Both the position numbers and the translations under genes were made by a program. 64,000 nt of DNA from Cuneatibacter sp. NSJ-177 (GTDB taxonomy: Bacteria; Bacillota; Clostridia; Lachnospirales; Lachnospiraceae), in contig NZ_JALIFO010000006.1 of NCBI RefSeq assembly GCF_022867805.1, positions 1,116,001-1,180,000 on the forward strand. Reading direction: 5' to 3'. Below, piece by piece: positions 8,615 to 17,562 of this stretch (position 1 is its first letter; each line of letters begins with the position of its first letter). Below the pieces are notes generated by a model. That model was given only the letters and a program-made list of their open reading frames with translations, was not told where the DNA came from and did not search any database.

Positions 8615-8819
8615 GCAGACAATGACCATGGAGGAGGCCTTTGACCGGCTGAATCAGGTTTTAAATGAGATGGAATCCGGCGAGCATACGCTGGAAGAGA
8701 CCTTTACTCTGTATGAGGAAGGACTGAAATTGGTGCGCCACTGCCATGAGACCGTGGATACCATGGAGAAAAAGCTGATGATCCTGGAGGGGCAGGATCC
8801 GGAAGCCGGCGAGGAGTAG
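8604..8819 (+). CDS. xseB: Exodeoxyribonuclease VII small subunit
   Basis: A 71-residue helical protein with the XseB signature MTMEEAFDRLNQVLNEMESGEHTLEETFTLYEEG, split here only by its two helices. Several copies bind the XseA arm and are needed for nuclease activity. ATG 8604 lies inside the last codons of xseA (11-nt overlap), a translationally coupled arrangement. Confidence 0.96.
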   Translation: MEDKQTMTMEEAFDRLNQVLNEMESGEHTLEETFTLYEEGLKLVRHCHETVDTMEKKLMILEGQDPEAGEE

Positions 8820-8863
8820 ACAAAAGCACCCTGGGAAATCCAAAAAAGTCGGGGAGGAAAAGA

Positions 8864-9781
8864 ATGGGAATGGTAGAAAATAAGACGGAACCGGGTCCGG
8901 ATGCAAAGATCCAGAACGAACAAGTTCGGTCGATGGAAGATGTTCTAAAGGAATATCTTCCGGAGGAGTCCAGTTTTCAGGAGACTGTGTTAAAGGCGAT
9001 GAATTACAGCGTCCTTTCCGGAGGAAAACGGATCCGGCCGCAGATGATGGAACAGGCCTACCGCTTGTTCGGCGGATCAGGGAAGGAAATCGAGCCCTTT
9101 TTGGCGGCGATTGAGATGATTCACAGCTATTCCCTGGTCCACGATGACCTGCCCGCCATGGACAACGATACGCTGCGCCGCGGGCGGCCGACCACCTGGA
9201 CGGTATACGGGGAAGCGATGGGGATTCTGGCCGGGGATGGTCTTTTGACCTATGCCTTTGAAACCTGCACCAAAGCGTTTGCTATGACAGAACATCCGGA
9301 CCGGGTGGGAAATGCAATCAGAATTTTGGCGCAGAAAGCCGGTATCTCCGGAATGGTAGGCGGGCAGACTGTAGATGTGGAGCTGACCGGGAAGCCGGTA
9401 TCCGAGGAGCAGCTGGATTTTATATACCGGCTGAAGACCAGCGCCCTGCTGGAGGCATCCTTGATGATCGGAGCCGTTCTGGCCGGGGCAGAAGAGGAGC
9501 AGGTGGACCGGATGGAAAAAGTGGCTTCCGATATCGGTCTTGCCTTCCAGATCCAGGATGATATTTTGGACGTGACCAGCACCGAAGAAGAACTGGGCAA
9601 GCCGATCGGAAGCGATGAGAGAAACCAGAAAACCACCTATGTCAGCCTGCATGGACTATCGGCAGCCAAGGCTGAGGTGAAACGCCTGTCGGAAAGAGCC
9701 ATAAAGACATTGGAAACCCTTCCGGGAGACAGCACATTCTTCCGAACATTCATCCGGAAGCTGGAAAGCCGTTCCCATTGA
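8864..9781 (+). CDS. ispA: Polyprenyl (farnesyl/geranyl) diphosphate synthase
   Basis: The 305-residue protein has both aspartate-rich prenyltransferase motifs, DDLPAMDND (first DDxxxxD at 94-100) and DDILD, plus GGKRIRPQ near residue 53 and the GGQTVDVEL segment. The long DDxx(xx)D spacing is the bacterial type II short-chain form. It condenses isopentenyl diphosphate with dimethylallyl/geranyl diphosphate in the cytosol, and sits directly before dxs, the entry enzyme of the non-mevalonate route. Start ATG 8864 follows GGGGAGG; ATG 8870 is also possible. Confidence 0.96.
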   Translation: MGMVENKTEPGPDAKIQNEQVRSMEDVLKEYLPEESSFQETVLKAMNYSVLSGGKRIRPQMMEQAYRLFGGSGKEIEPFLAAIEMIHSYSLVHDDLPAMDNDTLRRGRPTTWTVYGEAMGILAGDGLLTYAFETCTKAFAMTEHPDRVGNAIRILAQKAGISGMVGGQTVDVELTGKPVSEEQLDFIYRLKTSALLEASLMIGAVLAGAEEEQVDRMEKVASDIGLAFQIQDDILDVTSTEEELGKPIGSDERNQKTTYVSLHGLSAAKAEVKRLSERAIKTLETLPGDSTFFRTFIRKLESRSH

Positions 9782-9807
9782 TTGGGAGGCGGAATAGGGG
9801 GATTTTG

Positions 9808-11667
9808 ATGATCCTTGATCAAATTCAAAAGCCAAACGACATAAAAAATGTGGATCCAAAAGATTACGATCAACTGGCAGAAGAGATTCGAGAATTTTTA
9901 CTGCAAAAGATCAGCGAGACCGGAGGCCACCTTGCCTCGAATTTAGGTGTGGTGGAACTGACGATGGCGCTCCATCTGTCCTTTGATCTGCCGAAGGATA
10001 AACTGATCTGGGATGTGGGCCATCAATCCTACACCCATAAGCTGCTGACCGGACGGAAAAACGGTTTCGATGAAATCCGCTGTTACGGCGGCATCAGCGG
10101 TTTCCCGAACCGGAAGGAGAGTTCCTGCGACGCATTCAACACCGGACACAGTTCTACTTCGATTTCCGCCGGGCTGGGGCTGGCCCACGCCAGGGATCTT
10201 GCGGGGGAAGATTTTGCCGTGGTGTCCGTGATCGGCGACGGAGCGCTGACCGGCGGGATGGCCTACGAAGCGCTGAACAATGCTTCCCAGCTGAAAAGTA
10301 ATTTTATTATTGTCCTGAACGACAACAATATGTCGATATCGGAAAATATCGGCGGAGTGTCCCGGATGCTGGGGAATCTCCGCACCGCTCCTCAATACAA
10401 CGATCTGAAAGCAAATGTCAGCCAAAATCTTTCCAAGGTGCCCGGCATCGGAAACCAACTGGTAAAACGGATCAGCATGGCAAAGCAGGGGATCAAACAG
10501 CTCTTTATTCCAGGAATGTTTTTTGAAAATATGGACATTACCTATCTGGGACCGGTGGATGGCCACAATATCCCGATGATGGTCAATGTGTTTCAGGAAG
10601 CGCGCCGCCTGAACCGGGCGGTTGTGGTTCATGTGATGACGAAAAAAGGGCGCGGCTACGAGCCGGCCGAGCGGTTCCCGGAGGCGTATCACGGGGTGAA
10701 TCCCTTTGTGGTGGAGACCGGAAAGCCGAAAAAGGAAAAGCGGGAGCCAAATTATACGGACGTGTTTTCCAAAGTGTTCTGCCAGATGGCGGAGAAAGAC
10801 AAATCCATCGTCGGCATCACGGCGGCGATGCCGGAAGGCGTCGGGCTGAAACGATTCCGGAAGCTTTATCCGGACCGCTTTTTTGACGTTGGCATCGCAG
10901 AAGAGCACGGCGTAACCTTTGCGGCCGGACTGGCGGCCGGCGGAATGAAGCCCTATTTTTGTGTCTACTCCTCGTTTCTGCAGCGGGCCTATGATCAGAT
11001 TCTCCACGACGTCTGTATTCAAAATCTGAACGTCACCTTTGCCATCGACCGGGCGGGACTGGTCGGAAGCGACGGGGAGACGCATCAGGGATTGTTTGAC
11101 CTTTCATTTTTGCAGACGATCCCGAATATGAGCATTCTCGTGCCGAAAAACTGTTTTGAGCTTGCCGACGCGCTGCGTTTCAGCGCGGATTTTGAAGGGC
11201 CTTTGGCGATCCGCTATCCCCGCGGCACAGCTTCCCGGAATCTGAAAGAATTCCGGGCTCCGCTTGTATACGGGAAAGCGGAGGTTCTCTACGAGGAGGA
11301 GGAGATTGCTCTGCTTGCGGTGGGAACCATGGTGGAGACCGCCTGTGAGGTACGGGAAAAGCTAAAGGAGATGGGCCATCGGGTCAGCGTCATAAACGCC
11401 CGGTTTGTCAAACCTCTGGACGAAGAATTACTGGAGCGGATTGCCGAAAAACATTCGGTTTTCGTTACATTGGAAGAAAACGTGCTGAGCGGCGGGTTCG
11501 GAGAACACGTGGCGTCCGCCTGCATCTGGAAGAAGCTGCCGGTGCGCGTGATTTCCGTGGCTATCCCCAATACCTATGTGGAGCACGGAAATGTGGATCG
11601 ATTGAAACAGGAAGTTGGGATCGATGCTAAAGGCGCTCTTAACACGATCCTAAAGGAGCTGGAATGA
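9808..11667 (+). CDS. dxs: 1-deoxy-D-xylulose-5-phosphate synthase
   Basis: I start at ATG 9808 (RBS AGGGGG), giving MILDQIQKPNDIKN; an upstream TTG at 9778 overlaps ispA and adds no conserved residues. The 619-residue enzyme has the thiamine diphosphate motif GDGALTGGMAYEALNN, the HLASNLGVVELT and VGHQSYTHKLLTGR segments, and the transketolase C-terminal domains (AEEHGVTFAAGLA, DRAGLVGSDGETHQG). It condenses pyruvate and glyceraldehyde 3-phosphate to DXP for isoprenoids and thiamine. Its stop codon overlaps the tlyA start (ATGA). Confidence 0.97.
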   Translation: MILDQIQKPNDIKNVDPKDYDQLAEEIREFLLQKISETGGHLASNLGVVELTMALHLSFDLPKDKLIWDVGHQSYTHKLLTGRKNGFDEIRCYGGISGFPNRKESSCDAFNTGHSSTSISAGLGLAHARDLAGEDFAVVSVIGDGALTGGMAYEALNNASQLKSNFIIVLNDNNMSISENIGGVSRMLGNLRTAPQYNDLKANVSQNLSKVPGIGNQLVKRISMAKQGIKQLFIPGMFFENMDITYLGPVDGHNIPMMVNVFQEARRLNRAVVVHVMTKKGRGYEPAERFPEAYHGVNPFVVETGKPKKEKREPNYTDVFSKVFCQMAEKDKSIVGITAAMPEGVGLKRFRKLYPDRFFDVGIAEEHGVTFAAGLAAGGMKPYFCVYSSFLQRAYDQILHDVCIQNLNVTFAIDRAGLVGSDGETHQGLFDLSFLQTIPNMSILVPKNCFELADALRFSADFEGPLAIRYPRGTASRNLKEFRAPLVYGKAEVLYEEEEIALLAVGTMVETACEVREKLKEMGHRVSVINARFVKPLDEELLERIAEKHSVFVTLEENVLSGGFGEHVASACIWKKLPVRVISVAIPNTYVEHGNVDRLKQEVGIDAKGALNTILKELE

Positions 11668-12458
11668 AAGAACGTTTAGATATCCTGGTAGTAAAACGGA
11701 ACCTGGCCGAATCCAGGGAAAAGGCAAAAGCATTGATTATGGCGGGGGAAATCTTCGTGGCAGGTCAGCGGGAGGACAAGCCCGGCTCCACTTTTGAGGA
11801 GACCGCTGAGATTATCCTGCATGGAAATACCCTCCCCTATGTCAGCCGGGGGGGCTTGAAGCTGGAAAAGGCGATGAAAGAATTCGGCGTCACAGTTTCC
11901 GGAAAAATTTGTATGGACGTCGGCGCTTCCACCGGGGGATTCACCGATTGCATGCTGCAAAACGGCGCGGTAAAAGTCTACGCCGTGGACGTCGGCTACG
12001 GCCAGCTGGCCTGGAAGCTGCGGCAGGACGAGCGCGTTGTCTGTATGGAAAAGACCAACATTCGTTATCTGACGCCGGACCAGGTGGCGGAACCGGCCGG
12101 TTTTGCCTCCATCGATGTCTCTTTTATCTCTCTGACCAAGGTTCTGGAACCGGTCAGACAGCTTTTGACCGAGGACGGGGAAGTGGTCTGTCTGATCAAG
12201 CCCCAGTTTGAGGCGGGACGGGAAAAGGTCGGAAAAAAAGGGGTGGTGCGGGAGAAGAGTACGCACCTGGAGGTCATCGAAAAGGTGATTTCTTATGCGA
12301 AGGAAATTGGTTTTACCGTGTTGAATCTGGATTTTTCTCCGATCAAAGGACCGGAAGGAAATATCGAATATCTGCTGTATCTGACAAAAAATGCCTCCTG
12401 CGAGGAAATTGTGGTAAACCCGAAAGGAGTCGTGGACAATGCCCACCAAAGTCTCTGA
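11664..12458 (+). CDS. tlyA: TlyA-family rRNA 2'-O-methyltransferase
   Basis: The 264-residue protein has an N-terminal S4 RNA-binding domain (RLDILVVKRNLAESREKAKALIMAGEIFV) and an FtsJ/RrmJ-type methyltransferase domain (MDVGASTGGFTDCML, AVDVGYGQLAWKLR, ASIDVSFISL). TlyA proteins methylate ribosomal RNA ribose; in Clostridia the gene is a fixed neighbour of dxs and nadK. Start ATG 11664 overlaps the dxs stop by 4 nt, and the gene runs 20 nt into nadK. Confidence 0.94.
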   Translation: MKERLDILVVKRNLAESREKAKALIMAGEIFVAGQREDKPGSTFEETAEIILHGNTLPYVSRGGLKLEKAMKEFGVTVSGKICMDVGASTGGFTDCMLQNGAVKVYAVDVGYGQLAWKLRQDERVVCMEKTNIRYLTPDQVAEPAGFASIDVSFISLTKVLEPVRQLLTEDGEVVCLIKPQFEAGREKVGKKGVVREKSTHLEVIEKVISYAKEIGFTVLNLDFSPIKGPEGNIEYLLYLTKNASCEEIVVNPKGVVDNAHQSL

Positions 12459-13335
12459 GAACAATAAAATCAACAATTTTTATATCATTACCAATGAGAC
12501 GAAGGACGTCAACTTTGAGACGACCAATATGATCAAAAATTACCTTCACAAACGGGGAAAGTCCTGCTGGGTGCGGCCGGAGAAAAGAGATTCAGAGCTG
12601 TCGATGCGCCGGCAGACCATGGAGAGCGAGATTCCCCCGGAGGTGCAATGCGTGATTGTACTGGGCGGGGACGGGACGCTGCTTCGGGCGGCTCGGAACC
12701 TGGTGAACTTGGGCCTGCCGTTTCTGGGGATCAATCTGGGCCACCTGGGCTATCTGACCGAAGGGGACCGGAACAGCATTACGGACATTCTGGAGCGGGT
12801 TATCGCGGACGAGTATTTCATGGAGGAACGGATGATGCTCCGGGGCCGGGTCAAGAAAAAGGACGGCCGGGTGATCAGCGACGACGTTGCGCTCAATGAT
12901 ATCACCATCAACCGGAGCCGGTCTCTGCGCGTGATCAAGTTTAAGTTATACGTAAACGGGGAATTCCTGTACCTATATACGGCCGACGGTATCATCATCT
13001 CGACGCCCACCGGCTCGACGGCCTACAACCTTTCCTGCGGGGGGCCGGTGGTGGAGCCGACGGCAAAACTCTTTGTGGTGACGCCGATTTCTCCCCATTC
13101 GCTGAATAACCGGAGCTTGATCCTGTCTCCCACCGACACGATCGAACTGGAGCTTTTGGGTTCGGATAAGGATCTGGATTCCCAGGTGGAGTACGTGACC
13201 TATTATGACGGAGATTCCATCGTACAGATGGAGCCGGGGGACCGGCTGGAGATCGTCCGCGCGGAAGCAGTAACGAAAATATTGAAGCTGAGCACAATGA
13301 GCTTTTTGGAGACCTTGCGGATAAAAATGTCCTAG
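12439..13335 (+). CDS. nadK: NAD kinase
   Basis: The 298-residue protein carries the ATP-NAD kinase motifs GGDGTLLRAARN, GINLGHLGYLTE, LNDITINRS and the TADGIIISTPTGSTAYNLSCGGP active-site stretch (its two halves joined here). It phosphorylates NAD to NADP. Start ATG 12439 sits behind AAAGGAG inside the tlyA 3' end. The gene next downstream is recN; the arginine repressor gene often placed between these two in Firmicutes is absent. Confidence 0.97.
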   Translation: MPTKVSENNKINNFYIITNETKDVNFETTNMIKNYLHKRGKSCWVRPEKRDSELSMRRQTMESEIPPEVQCVIVLGGDGTLLRAARNLVNLGLPFLGINLGHLGYLTEGDRNSITDILERVIADEYFMEERMMLRGRVKKKDGRVISDDVALNDITINRSRSLRVIKFKLYVNGEFLYLYTADGIIISTPTGSTAYNLSCGGPVVEPTAKLFVVTPISPHSLNNRSLILSPTDTIELELLGSDKDLDSQVEYVTYYDGDSIVQMEPGDRLEIVRAEAVTKILKLSTMSFLETLRIKMS

Positions 13336-13363
13336 CGGACAGAGTACGGAGGGAAAAGCGGGT

Positions 13364-15046
13364 ATGCTGTTGAATCTTCATGTGAAAAATTTTGCCTTGA
13401 TCGACGAGGCGGAACTGGATTTCGGGAGAGGACTGAACGTTTTAACCGGTGAAACCGGCGCCGGAAAATCGATTTTGATCGATGCGGTGAACGCGGCTCT
13501 CGGCGGGCGCGTCCGCGGGGACGTGATCCGGACCGGAGCGGATTTTGCTTACGTAGAATTGGTGTTCTCCATCGAGGACGAGGCGAAAAGAAAGACGCTG
13601 GAGGAGATGGATGTCAGCACGGAATACGACTGTATTCTGATTTCCAGGAAGATCACAGAAAACCGCAGCGTTCACAAGATCAACGATGAGACTGTGACCT
13701 CCGCCAGAGTCCGTCAGGTGACGGAGCTGCTTTTGGATATTCACGGGCAGCATGAACACCAATCCCTGTTAAAAAAACAAAAACATCTGGAAATCCTGGA
13801 TCAGTTTGCCTCCCAGGAAGCGGCGCAGGCTAAGGCAAAGGTGGAGAAATCCTACCGGCAGTGGCAGGCCTTAAAAAAATACTTGAATGAGTTCCAGCTG
13901 GACCCGGAAGCTAGAAAAAGGGAGATGGATTTCCTCAGTTTTGAGATCGAGGAGATTGAGAATGCAGCCTTAAGGGAAGGGGAGTCCGAGGAGCTGGAGG
14001 CAGAGTTCCGCCGGTTTCGAAACAGCCGCCGTCTTGCGGAAGCGGTAAGGGACACCGGGCGGGAGCTGGGGATCGAGGGGCTGGACGGCGCGGCGGAAAA
14101 GGTTTCCCGCGCGCTTCGGGAGCTGCATCCGGCTGTGGCTTTGGACTCTGTCCTGGAGGGGATCTACTCTCAGTTGAGCGATGTGGAGGAGCTGCTCGGA
14201 AATGCGTGCCGGGAGCTGTCCTCCTATGCAGACGAGCTGTTTTTTGACCCGGAAGAATTCCGCCGGATTGAAAACCGTTTGGATGTGATTCACCGGTTGG
14301 AAGAAAAATACGGCGGCTCTTATGAGGCGATCCGCGCTAGTTTTGATCAAAAAAAATCAAAATTAGATGAATTAAAAGATTTTGAAGCGCGCAAACTAAG
14401 AGCGGAAGAAGAAGAAATCCACGCGCGGGAAGAGTTGACGAAAGTATCTAAAGAACTCAGCGAAATCAGGAGAAGGGCGGCGGCGCCGTTGGCGGAGTCC
14501 ATCCGGTCGGCTTTGGTGGATTTGAATTTTTTAAACGTGGAATTTCAAATTGGTTTCGAACCGCTTGAGGAATTTACAAAAAATGGGCAGGACAGCGTGG
14601 AGTTTTTGATTTCCACCAACCCAGGAGAGCCGGTCCGGCCTTTGGGCCAGGTAGCGTCCGGCGGTGAATTGTCCCGAATTATGCTGGCGATCAAAGCGCT
14701 GCTATCCGATAAAGATGAGATCCCCACTTTGATTTTTGATGAAATTGACACCGGCATCAGCGGGCGCACGGCGCAGAAGGTTTCGGAAAAGCTGAATACG
14801 ATCGGAAGAAACCGCCAGGTGATCTGCATCACTCATCTGCCCCAGATTGCCGCGATGGCGGACTGGCATTTTTGTATTGAAAAAGGAATCGCCGGCCGGC
14901 AAACCCAGACGTTTGTCCGCGTCTTAAATGAAGCAGAATCCGTGGATGAGCTGGCTAGGCTATTGGGCGGGGCGGAAATTACAGATACCGTGCGGAAAAG
15001 TGCCCATGAGATGAAGGATTTGGCAGGCAGAACAAAAAACAACTAG
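13364..15046 (+). CDS. recN: DNA repair protein RecN
   Basis: This 560-residue SMC-like ATPase has Walker A (GETGAGKSILIDAV), long central coiled coils, the signature (GQVASGGELSRIMLAIKAL) and Walker B (LIFDEIDTGISGRTAQKV). It acts early in double-strand-break repair and recombination. ATG 13364 is preceded by GGAGGG. A ~60-nt patch at about 14337-14400 is much more AT-rich than the rest but keeps the frame and coiled-coil character. A stepped hairpin at 15074 follows the gene. Confidence 0.97.
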   Translation: MLLNLHVKNFALIDEAELDFGRGLNVLTGETGAGKSILIDAVNAALGGRVRGDVIRTGADFAYVELVFSIEDEAKRKTLEEMDVSTEYDCILISRKITENRSVHKINDETVTSARVRQVTELLLDIHGQHEHQSLLKKQKHLEILDQFASQEAAQAKAKVEKSYRQWQALKKYLNEFQLDPEARKREMDFLSFEIEEIENAALREGESEELEAEFRRFRNSRRLAEAVRDTGRELGIEGLDGAAEKVSRALRELHPAVALDSVLEGIYSQLSDVEELLGNACRELSSYADELFFDPEEFRRIENRLDVIHRLEEKYGGSYEAIRASFDQKKSKLDELKDFEARKLRAEEEEIHAREELTKVSKELSEIRRRAAAPLAESIRSALVDLNFLNVEFQIGFEPLEEFTKNGQDSVEFLISTNPGEPVRPLGQVASGGELSRIMLAIKALLSDKDEIPTLIFDEIDTGISGRTAQKVSEKLNTIGRNRQVICITHLPQIAAMADWHFCIEKGIAGRQTQTFVRVLNEAESVDELARLLGGAEITDTVRKSAHEMKDLAGRTKNN

Positions 15047-15073
15047 TTTGAACTTGTGGAATTATCCCATACT

Positions 15074-15122
15074 AATAGCGGATGCAAAACGAGGAAAACC
15101 TCGATAGAGCGTCCGCTATTTT
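15074..15122 (+). terminator. Stepped hairpin terminator after recN
   Basis: Outer arms AATAGCGGA / TCCGCTATT and an inner CGAGG-AAAA-CCTCG stem, followed by TTTT then CC. The T-tract is short, so some read-through to spoIVB is possible. Confidence 0.6.
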
Positions 15123-15168
15123 CCTGTTTTCAGAAAAATAGATAAATTTTTCTAATAGGAGGTGTGAT

Positions 15169-16449
15169 ATGGAAGCAAGAAAGAGCTACCGGCGCCTGCT
15201 GCTTTGGGTATTTGGTTTCTCCCTGATTTTTTGCGCAATCTTTTCTTACTATTATGTACAGAATACGATTCCGGACCGCATCAACGTGGTCGTACAAGAG
15301 GAGGAAGAGTTTAATTTCTCTTTGCCCATGACAGCGACTTTGACCAGCGGCAGTGAGGAAGTTTCCCTGAGCGGCAACAGCAATATCCCGTCGGGTGCCA
15401 TTAATCTAAGCCTGGACGAACCTTTTCAGGTCTGCGGTTCCACCACTGGGAATTATGAGCTTTCCTGCAAATTATTCGGGCTGATTCCGATGAAGAGCAT
15501 CGAGGTATCGGTGGTGAATCCACAGTATGTCTATCCCATGGGCGAGCCGGTGGGAATTTATCTGGAAACCCAGGGAATTTTAATTGTCGGAACCGGGACC
15601 GTAACGGATGAGCATGGAGTTGAGCGAAATCCGGCAAATGATGTGGTCCAATCCGGAGATTATATCACGGCGGTAAACGGAAAGAGTATCGCAGGAAAAG
15701 AAGATCTGGTGGATCTGGTGGCGGATAACGGCGCGGCACCGGTTTCCCTGACGGTGCGGCGCAATCAGAAAGAGCGGGAAGTAATGATAACGCCGGTTCA
15801 GTCCGGAGACAATGAATTCAAACTGGGAATCTGGATTCGTGACGATACCCAGGGAATCGGTACGATGTCGTATTTGACTACCGACGGCAAATATGGAGCA
15901 TTGGGGCACGGGATCAGCGATATGGATACGGGACTGTTGATTGAGAGCGGTTCCGGCACCCTCTATGACGCCCATATTCATTCCATTTTAAAAGGCAGCG
16001 GAAACACACCGGGTTCCGTCTGCGGCAGCATCAATTACGACGATTCTTTCCGGATCGGTACCATCAAGAAAAACTGCAGCGCCGGGATTTATGGCGATTA
16101 TGACATGTCCAGGGGCATTCCGTCAGGTGTTGAGCCGGTGCCGGTGGGATATATGCAGGAAGTGGAGACCGGGGAAGCTTTTATCCGAAGTTCCATTTCC
16201 GGGGAAAGCAAAGATTATCGGATCGAAATCGTCCGGATGGACAAGAGCAACAGCAATAACAAAGGCCTGGTGATCCGCGTGACGGATCCGGAGCTGCTGG
16301 CTTTGACCGGCGGCATTGTTCAGGGAATGAGCGGCAGCCCGATTTTGCAGAATGGAAAAATGATCGGCGCAGTCACCCATGTCTTTCTCCAGGACCCGAC
16401 AGAAGGCTACGGAATTTTTTTAGAGAAAATGTTGGAAGCTTCTTCGTGA
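15169..16449 (+). CDS. spoIVB: SpoIVB serine peptidase (sporulation signalling)
   Basis: The 426-residue protein has an N-terminal membrane anchor (about 10-32), a PDZ domain (GTGTVTDEHGVERNPANDVVQ ... GDYITAVNGKSIAG in two blocks) and an S55 peptidase domain with the catalytic His in GALGHGISD and Ser in GIVQGMSGSPI. SpoIVB is made in the forespore and cleaves SpoIVFA to release sigma-K activation in the mother cell. AGGAGGTG precedes ATG 15169. The spoIVB-spo0A neighbourhood is a hallmark of endospore formers. Confidence 0.97.
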   Translation: MEARKSYRRLLLWVFGFSLIFCAIFSYYYVQNTIPDRINVVVQEEEEFNFSLPMTATLTSGSEEVSLSGNSNIPSGAINLSLDEPFQVCGSTTGNYELSCKLFGLIPMKSIEVSVVNPQYVYPMGEPVGIYLETQGILIVGTGTVTDEHGVERNPANDVVQSGDYITAVNGKSIAGKEDLVDLVADNGAAPVSLTVRRNQKEREVMITPVQSGDNEFKLGIWIRDDTQGIGTMSYLTTDGKYGALGHGISDMDTGLLIESGSGTLYDAHIHSILKGSGNTPGSVCGSINYDDSFRIGTIKKNCSAGIYGDYDMSRGIPSGVEPVPVGYMQEVETGEAFIRSSISGESKDYRIEIVRMDKSNSNNKGLVIRVTDPELLALTGGIVQGMSGSPILQNGKMIGAVTHVFLQDPTEGYGIFLEKMLEASS

Positions 16450-16478
16450 AATGTGTCGTATCTTGCGATTGTCACTTC

Positions 16479-16507
16479 TTGCACGTCGGACAGAAGAACT
16501 TTATAAT
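16479..16507 (+). promoter_or_regulatory. Sigma-A-type promoter of spo0A
   Basis: TTGCAC (16479-16484), 17-nt spacer, TATAAT (16502-16507), 48 nt before the spo0A start. A TGTCGTA heptamer about 25 nt upstream differs at one base from the 0A-box core TGTCGAA, which would fit autoregulation, but it is a weak match. Confidence 0.7.
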
Positions 16508-16554
16508 AGAATCTGCCTGAAAAAAAGAAGAAAATGGAAAAGGAGGGGATTTCT

Positions 16555-17352
16555 ATGGGGAAATTAGAAATTGCCATCGCAGATGATAACGAAAGCGTGA
16601 TCGAGAATTTGACAAAAGGTCTGGAAAAAGAACCGGATTTTCAGATTGTCGGTCGCGCGGGTGACGGGGAAGAACTGCTGAAGATTATTCGTGAAAAAAC
16701 GCCGGATGTGGTACTGCTGGACATTATTATGCCGAAAATGGACGGTTTGGCGGTGATGGAACGGGTAAAAGAAGACAAAACTTTACCCAAGGTTCCGTCA
16801 TTTATCGTCATAACCGCTGTGGGCCACGAAAAAGTGACGGAAGATGCGTTCCGGCTGGGCGCCGGGTACTATGTGATGAAGCCTTTTGATGCAGAGCTGG
16901 TGATAAACCGGATCAAGACCATGACCGGCTCAGCAAAATCCCGGCCTGCAGAACAGCGGAAGGTGGCTCCGTACGAGAGCAAAACCGAGTACATGGAACG
17001 GAATCTGGAATCTGACGTTACGGCAATGATCCACGATATCGGAGTGCCCGCCCACATCAAGGGTTATCAATACCTCCGAGATGCGATTATCCTCTCCGTA
17101 GAGGACATGGAAATGCTCAATTCCATTACCAAGATTTTGTATCCCACCATCGCAAAGAAACACCAGACCACATCCAGCCGTGTGGAGCGGGCGATCCGCC
17201 ATGCCATCGAAGTAGCCTGGAGCCGGGGCAATATGGATACCATCAATGAACTGTTTGGCTACACGATCAACACGGGCAAAGGGAAGCCGACGAATTCCGA
17301 ATTTGTCGCCCTGATCGCCGACCGCATCCGTTTAGAGTACAGAAAACACTGA
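16555..17352 (+). CDS. spo0A: Sporulation master regulator Spo0A
   Basis: Start ATG 16555 follows GGAGGGG and gives [14 protein letters not shown]; the frame could open at 16534 but would add a non-conserved leader. The 265-residue protein has a receiver domain (acidic pair D10-D11, phospho-acceptor D56 in VVLLDIIMP, lysine in MKPFD) and the Spo0A C-terminal DNA-binding domain ([32 protein letters not shown]). When phosphorylated it starts sporulation and other stationary-phase programmes. Confidence 0.98.
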   Translation: MGKLEIAIADDNESVIENLTKGLEKEPDFQIVGRAGDGEELLKIIREKTPDVVLLDIIMPKMDGLAVMERVKEDKTLPKVPSFIVITAVGHEKVTEDAFRLGAGYYVMKPFDAELVINRIKTMTGSAKSRPAEQRKVAPYESKTEYMERNLESDVTAMIHDIGVPAHIKGYQYLRDAIILSVEDMEMLNSITKILYPTIAKKHQTTSSRVERAIRHAIEVAWSRGNMDTINELFGYTINTGKGKPTNSEFVALIADRIRLEYRKH

Positions 17353-17356
17353 TGAA

Positions 17357-17379
17357 CCAAGATTGCCAGGCAATCTTGG
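17357..17379. repeat. Perfect 11-bp palindrome between spo0A and its terminator
   Basis: CCAAGATTGCC, a single A, then GGCAATCTTGG. Eleven of eleven positions match across the centre. There is no T-tract, so it is not a terminator. It may be a protein site or an RNA-end-protecting hairpin in the spo0A mRNA. Confidence 0.6.
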
Positions 17380-17399
17380 AGCCAGCCGTCAGATAAGAC

Positions 17400-17450
17400 C
17401 GCTAAGGTCTGGGGAAAGGGTCATTTCCCCGGAACCTTAGCGCTATTTTT
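17400..17450 (+). terminator. Rho-independent terminator of spo0A
   Basis: Outer arms CGCTAAGGT / ACCTTAGCG and an inner GGGGAAA / TTTCCCC stem, followed by CTATTTTT. Confidence 0.85.
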
Positions 17451-17562
17451 ATCCTCTCCGCAGGGTTCGTGGTGTACAATGGTAGAATCAACCGAAAAGG
17501 GGCCGAACGCCAAAGCGGCGCTCGGTCCCATCGGATCGGAAGCATTCAGGAGGCAATTTATA

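Noticed and set aside
9943-11085. 380-residue minus-strand frame in dxs
   Set aside because: Antisense shadow; dxs is complete.
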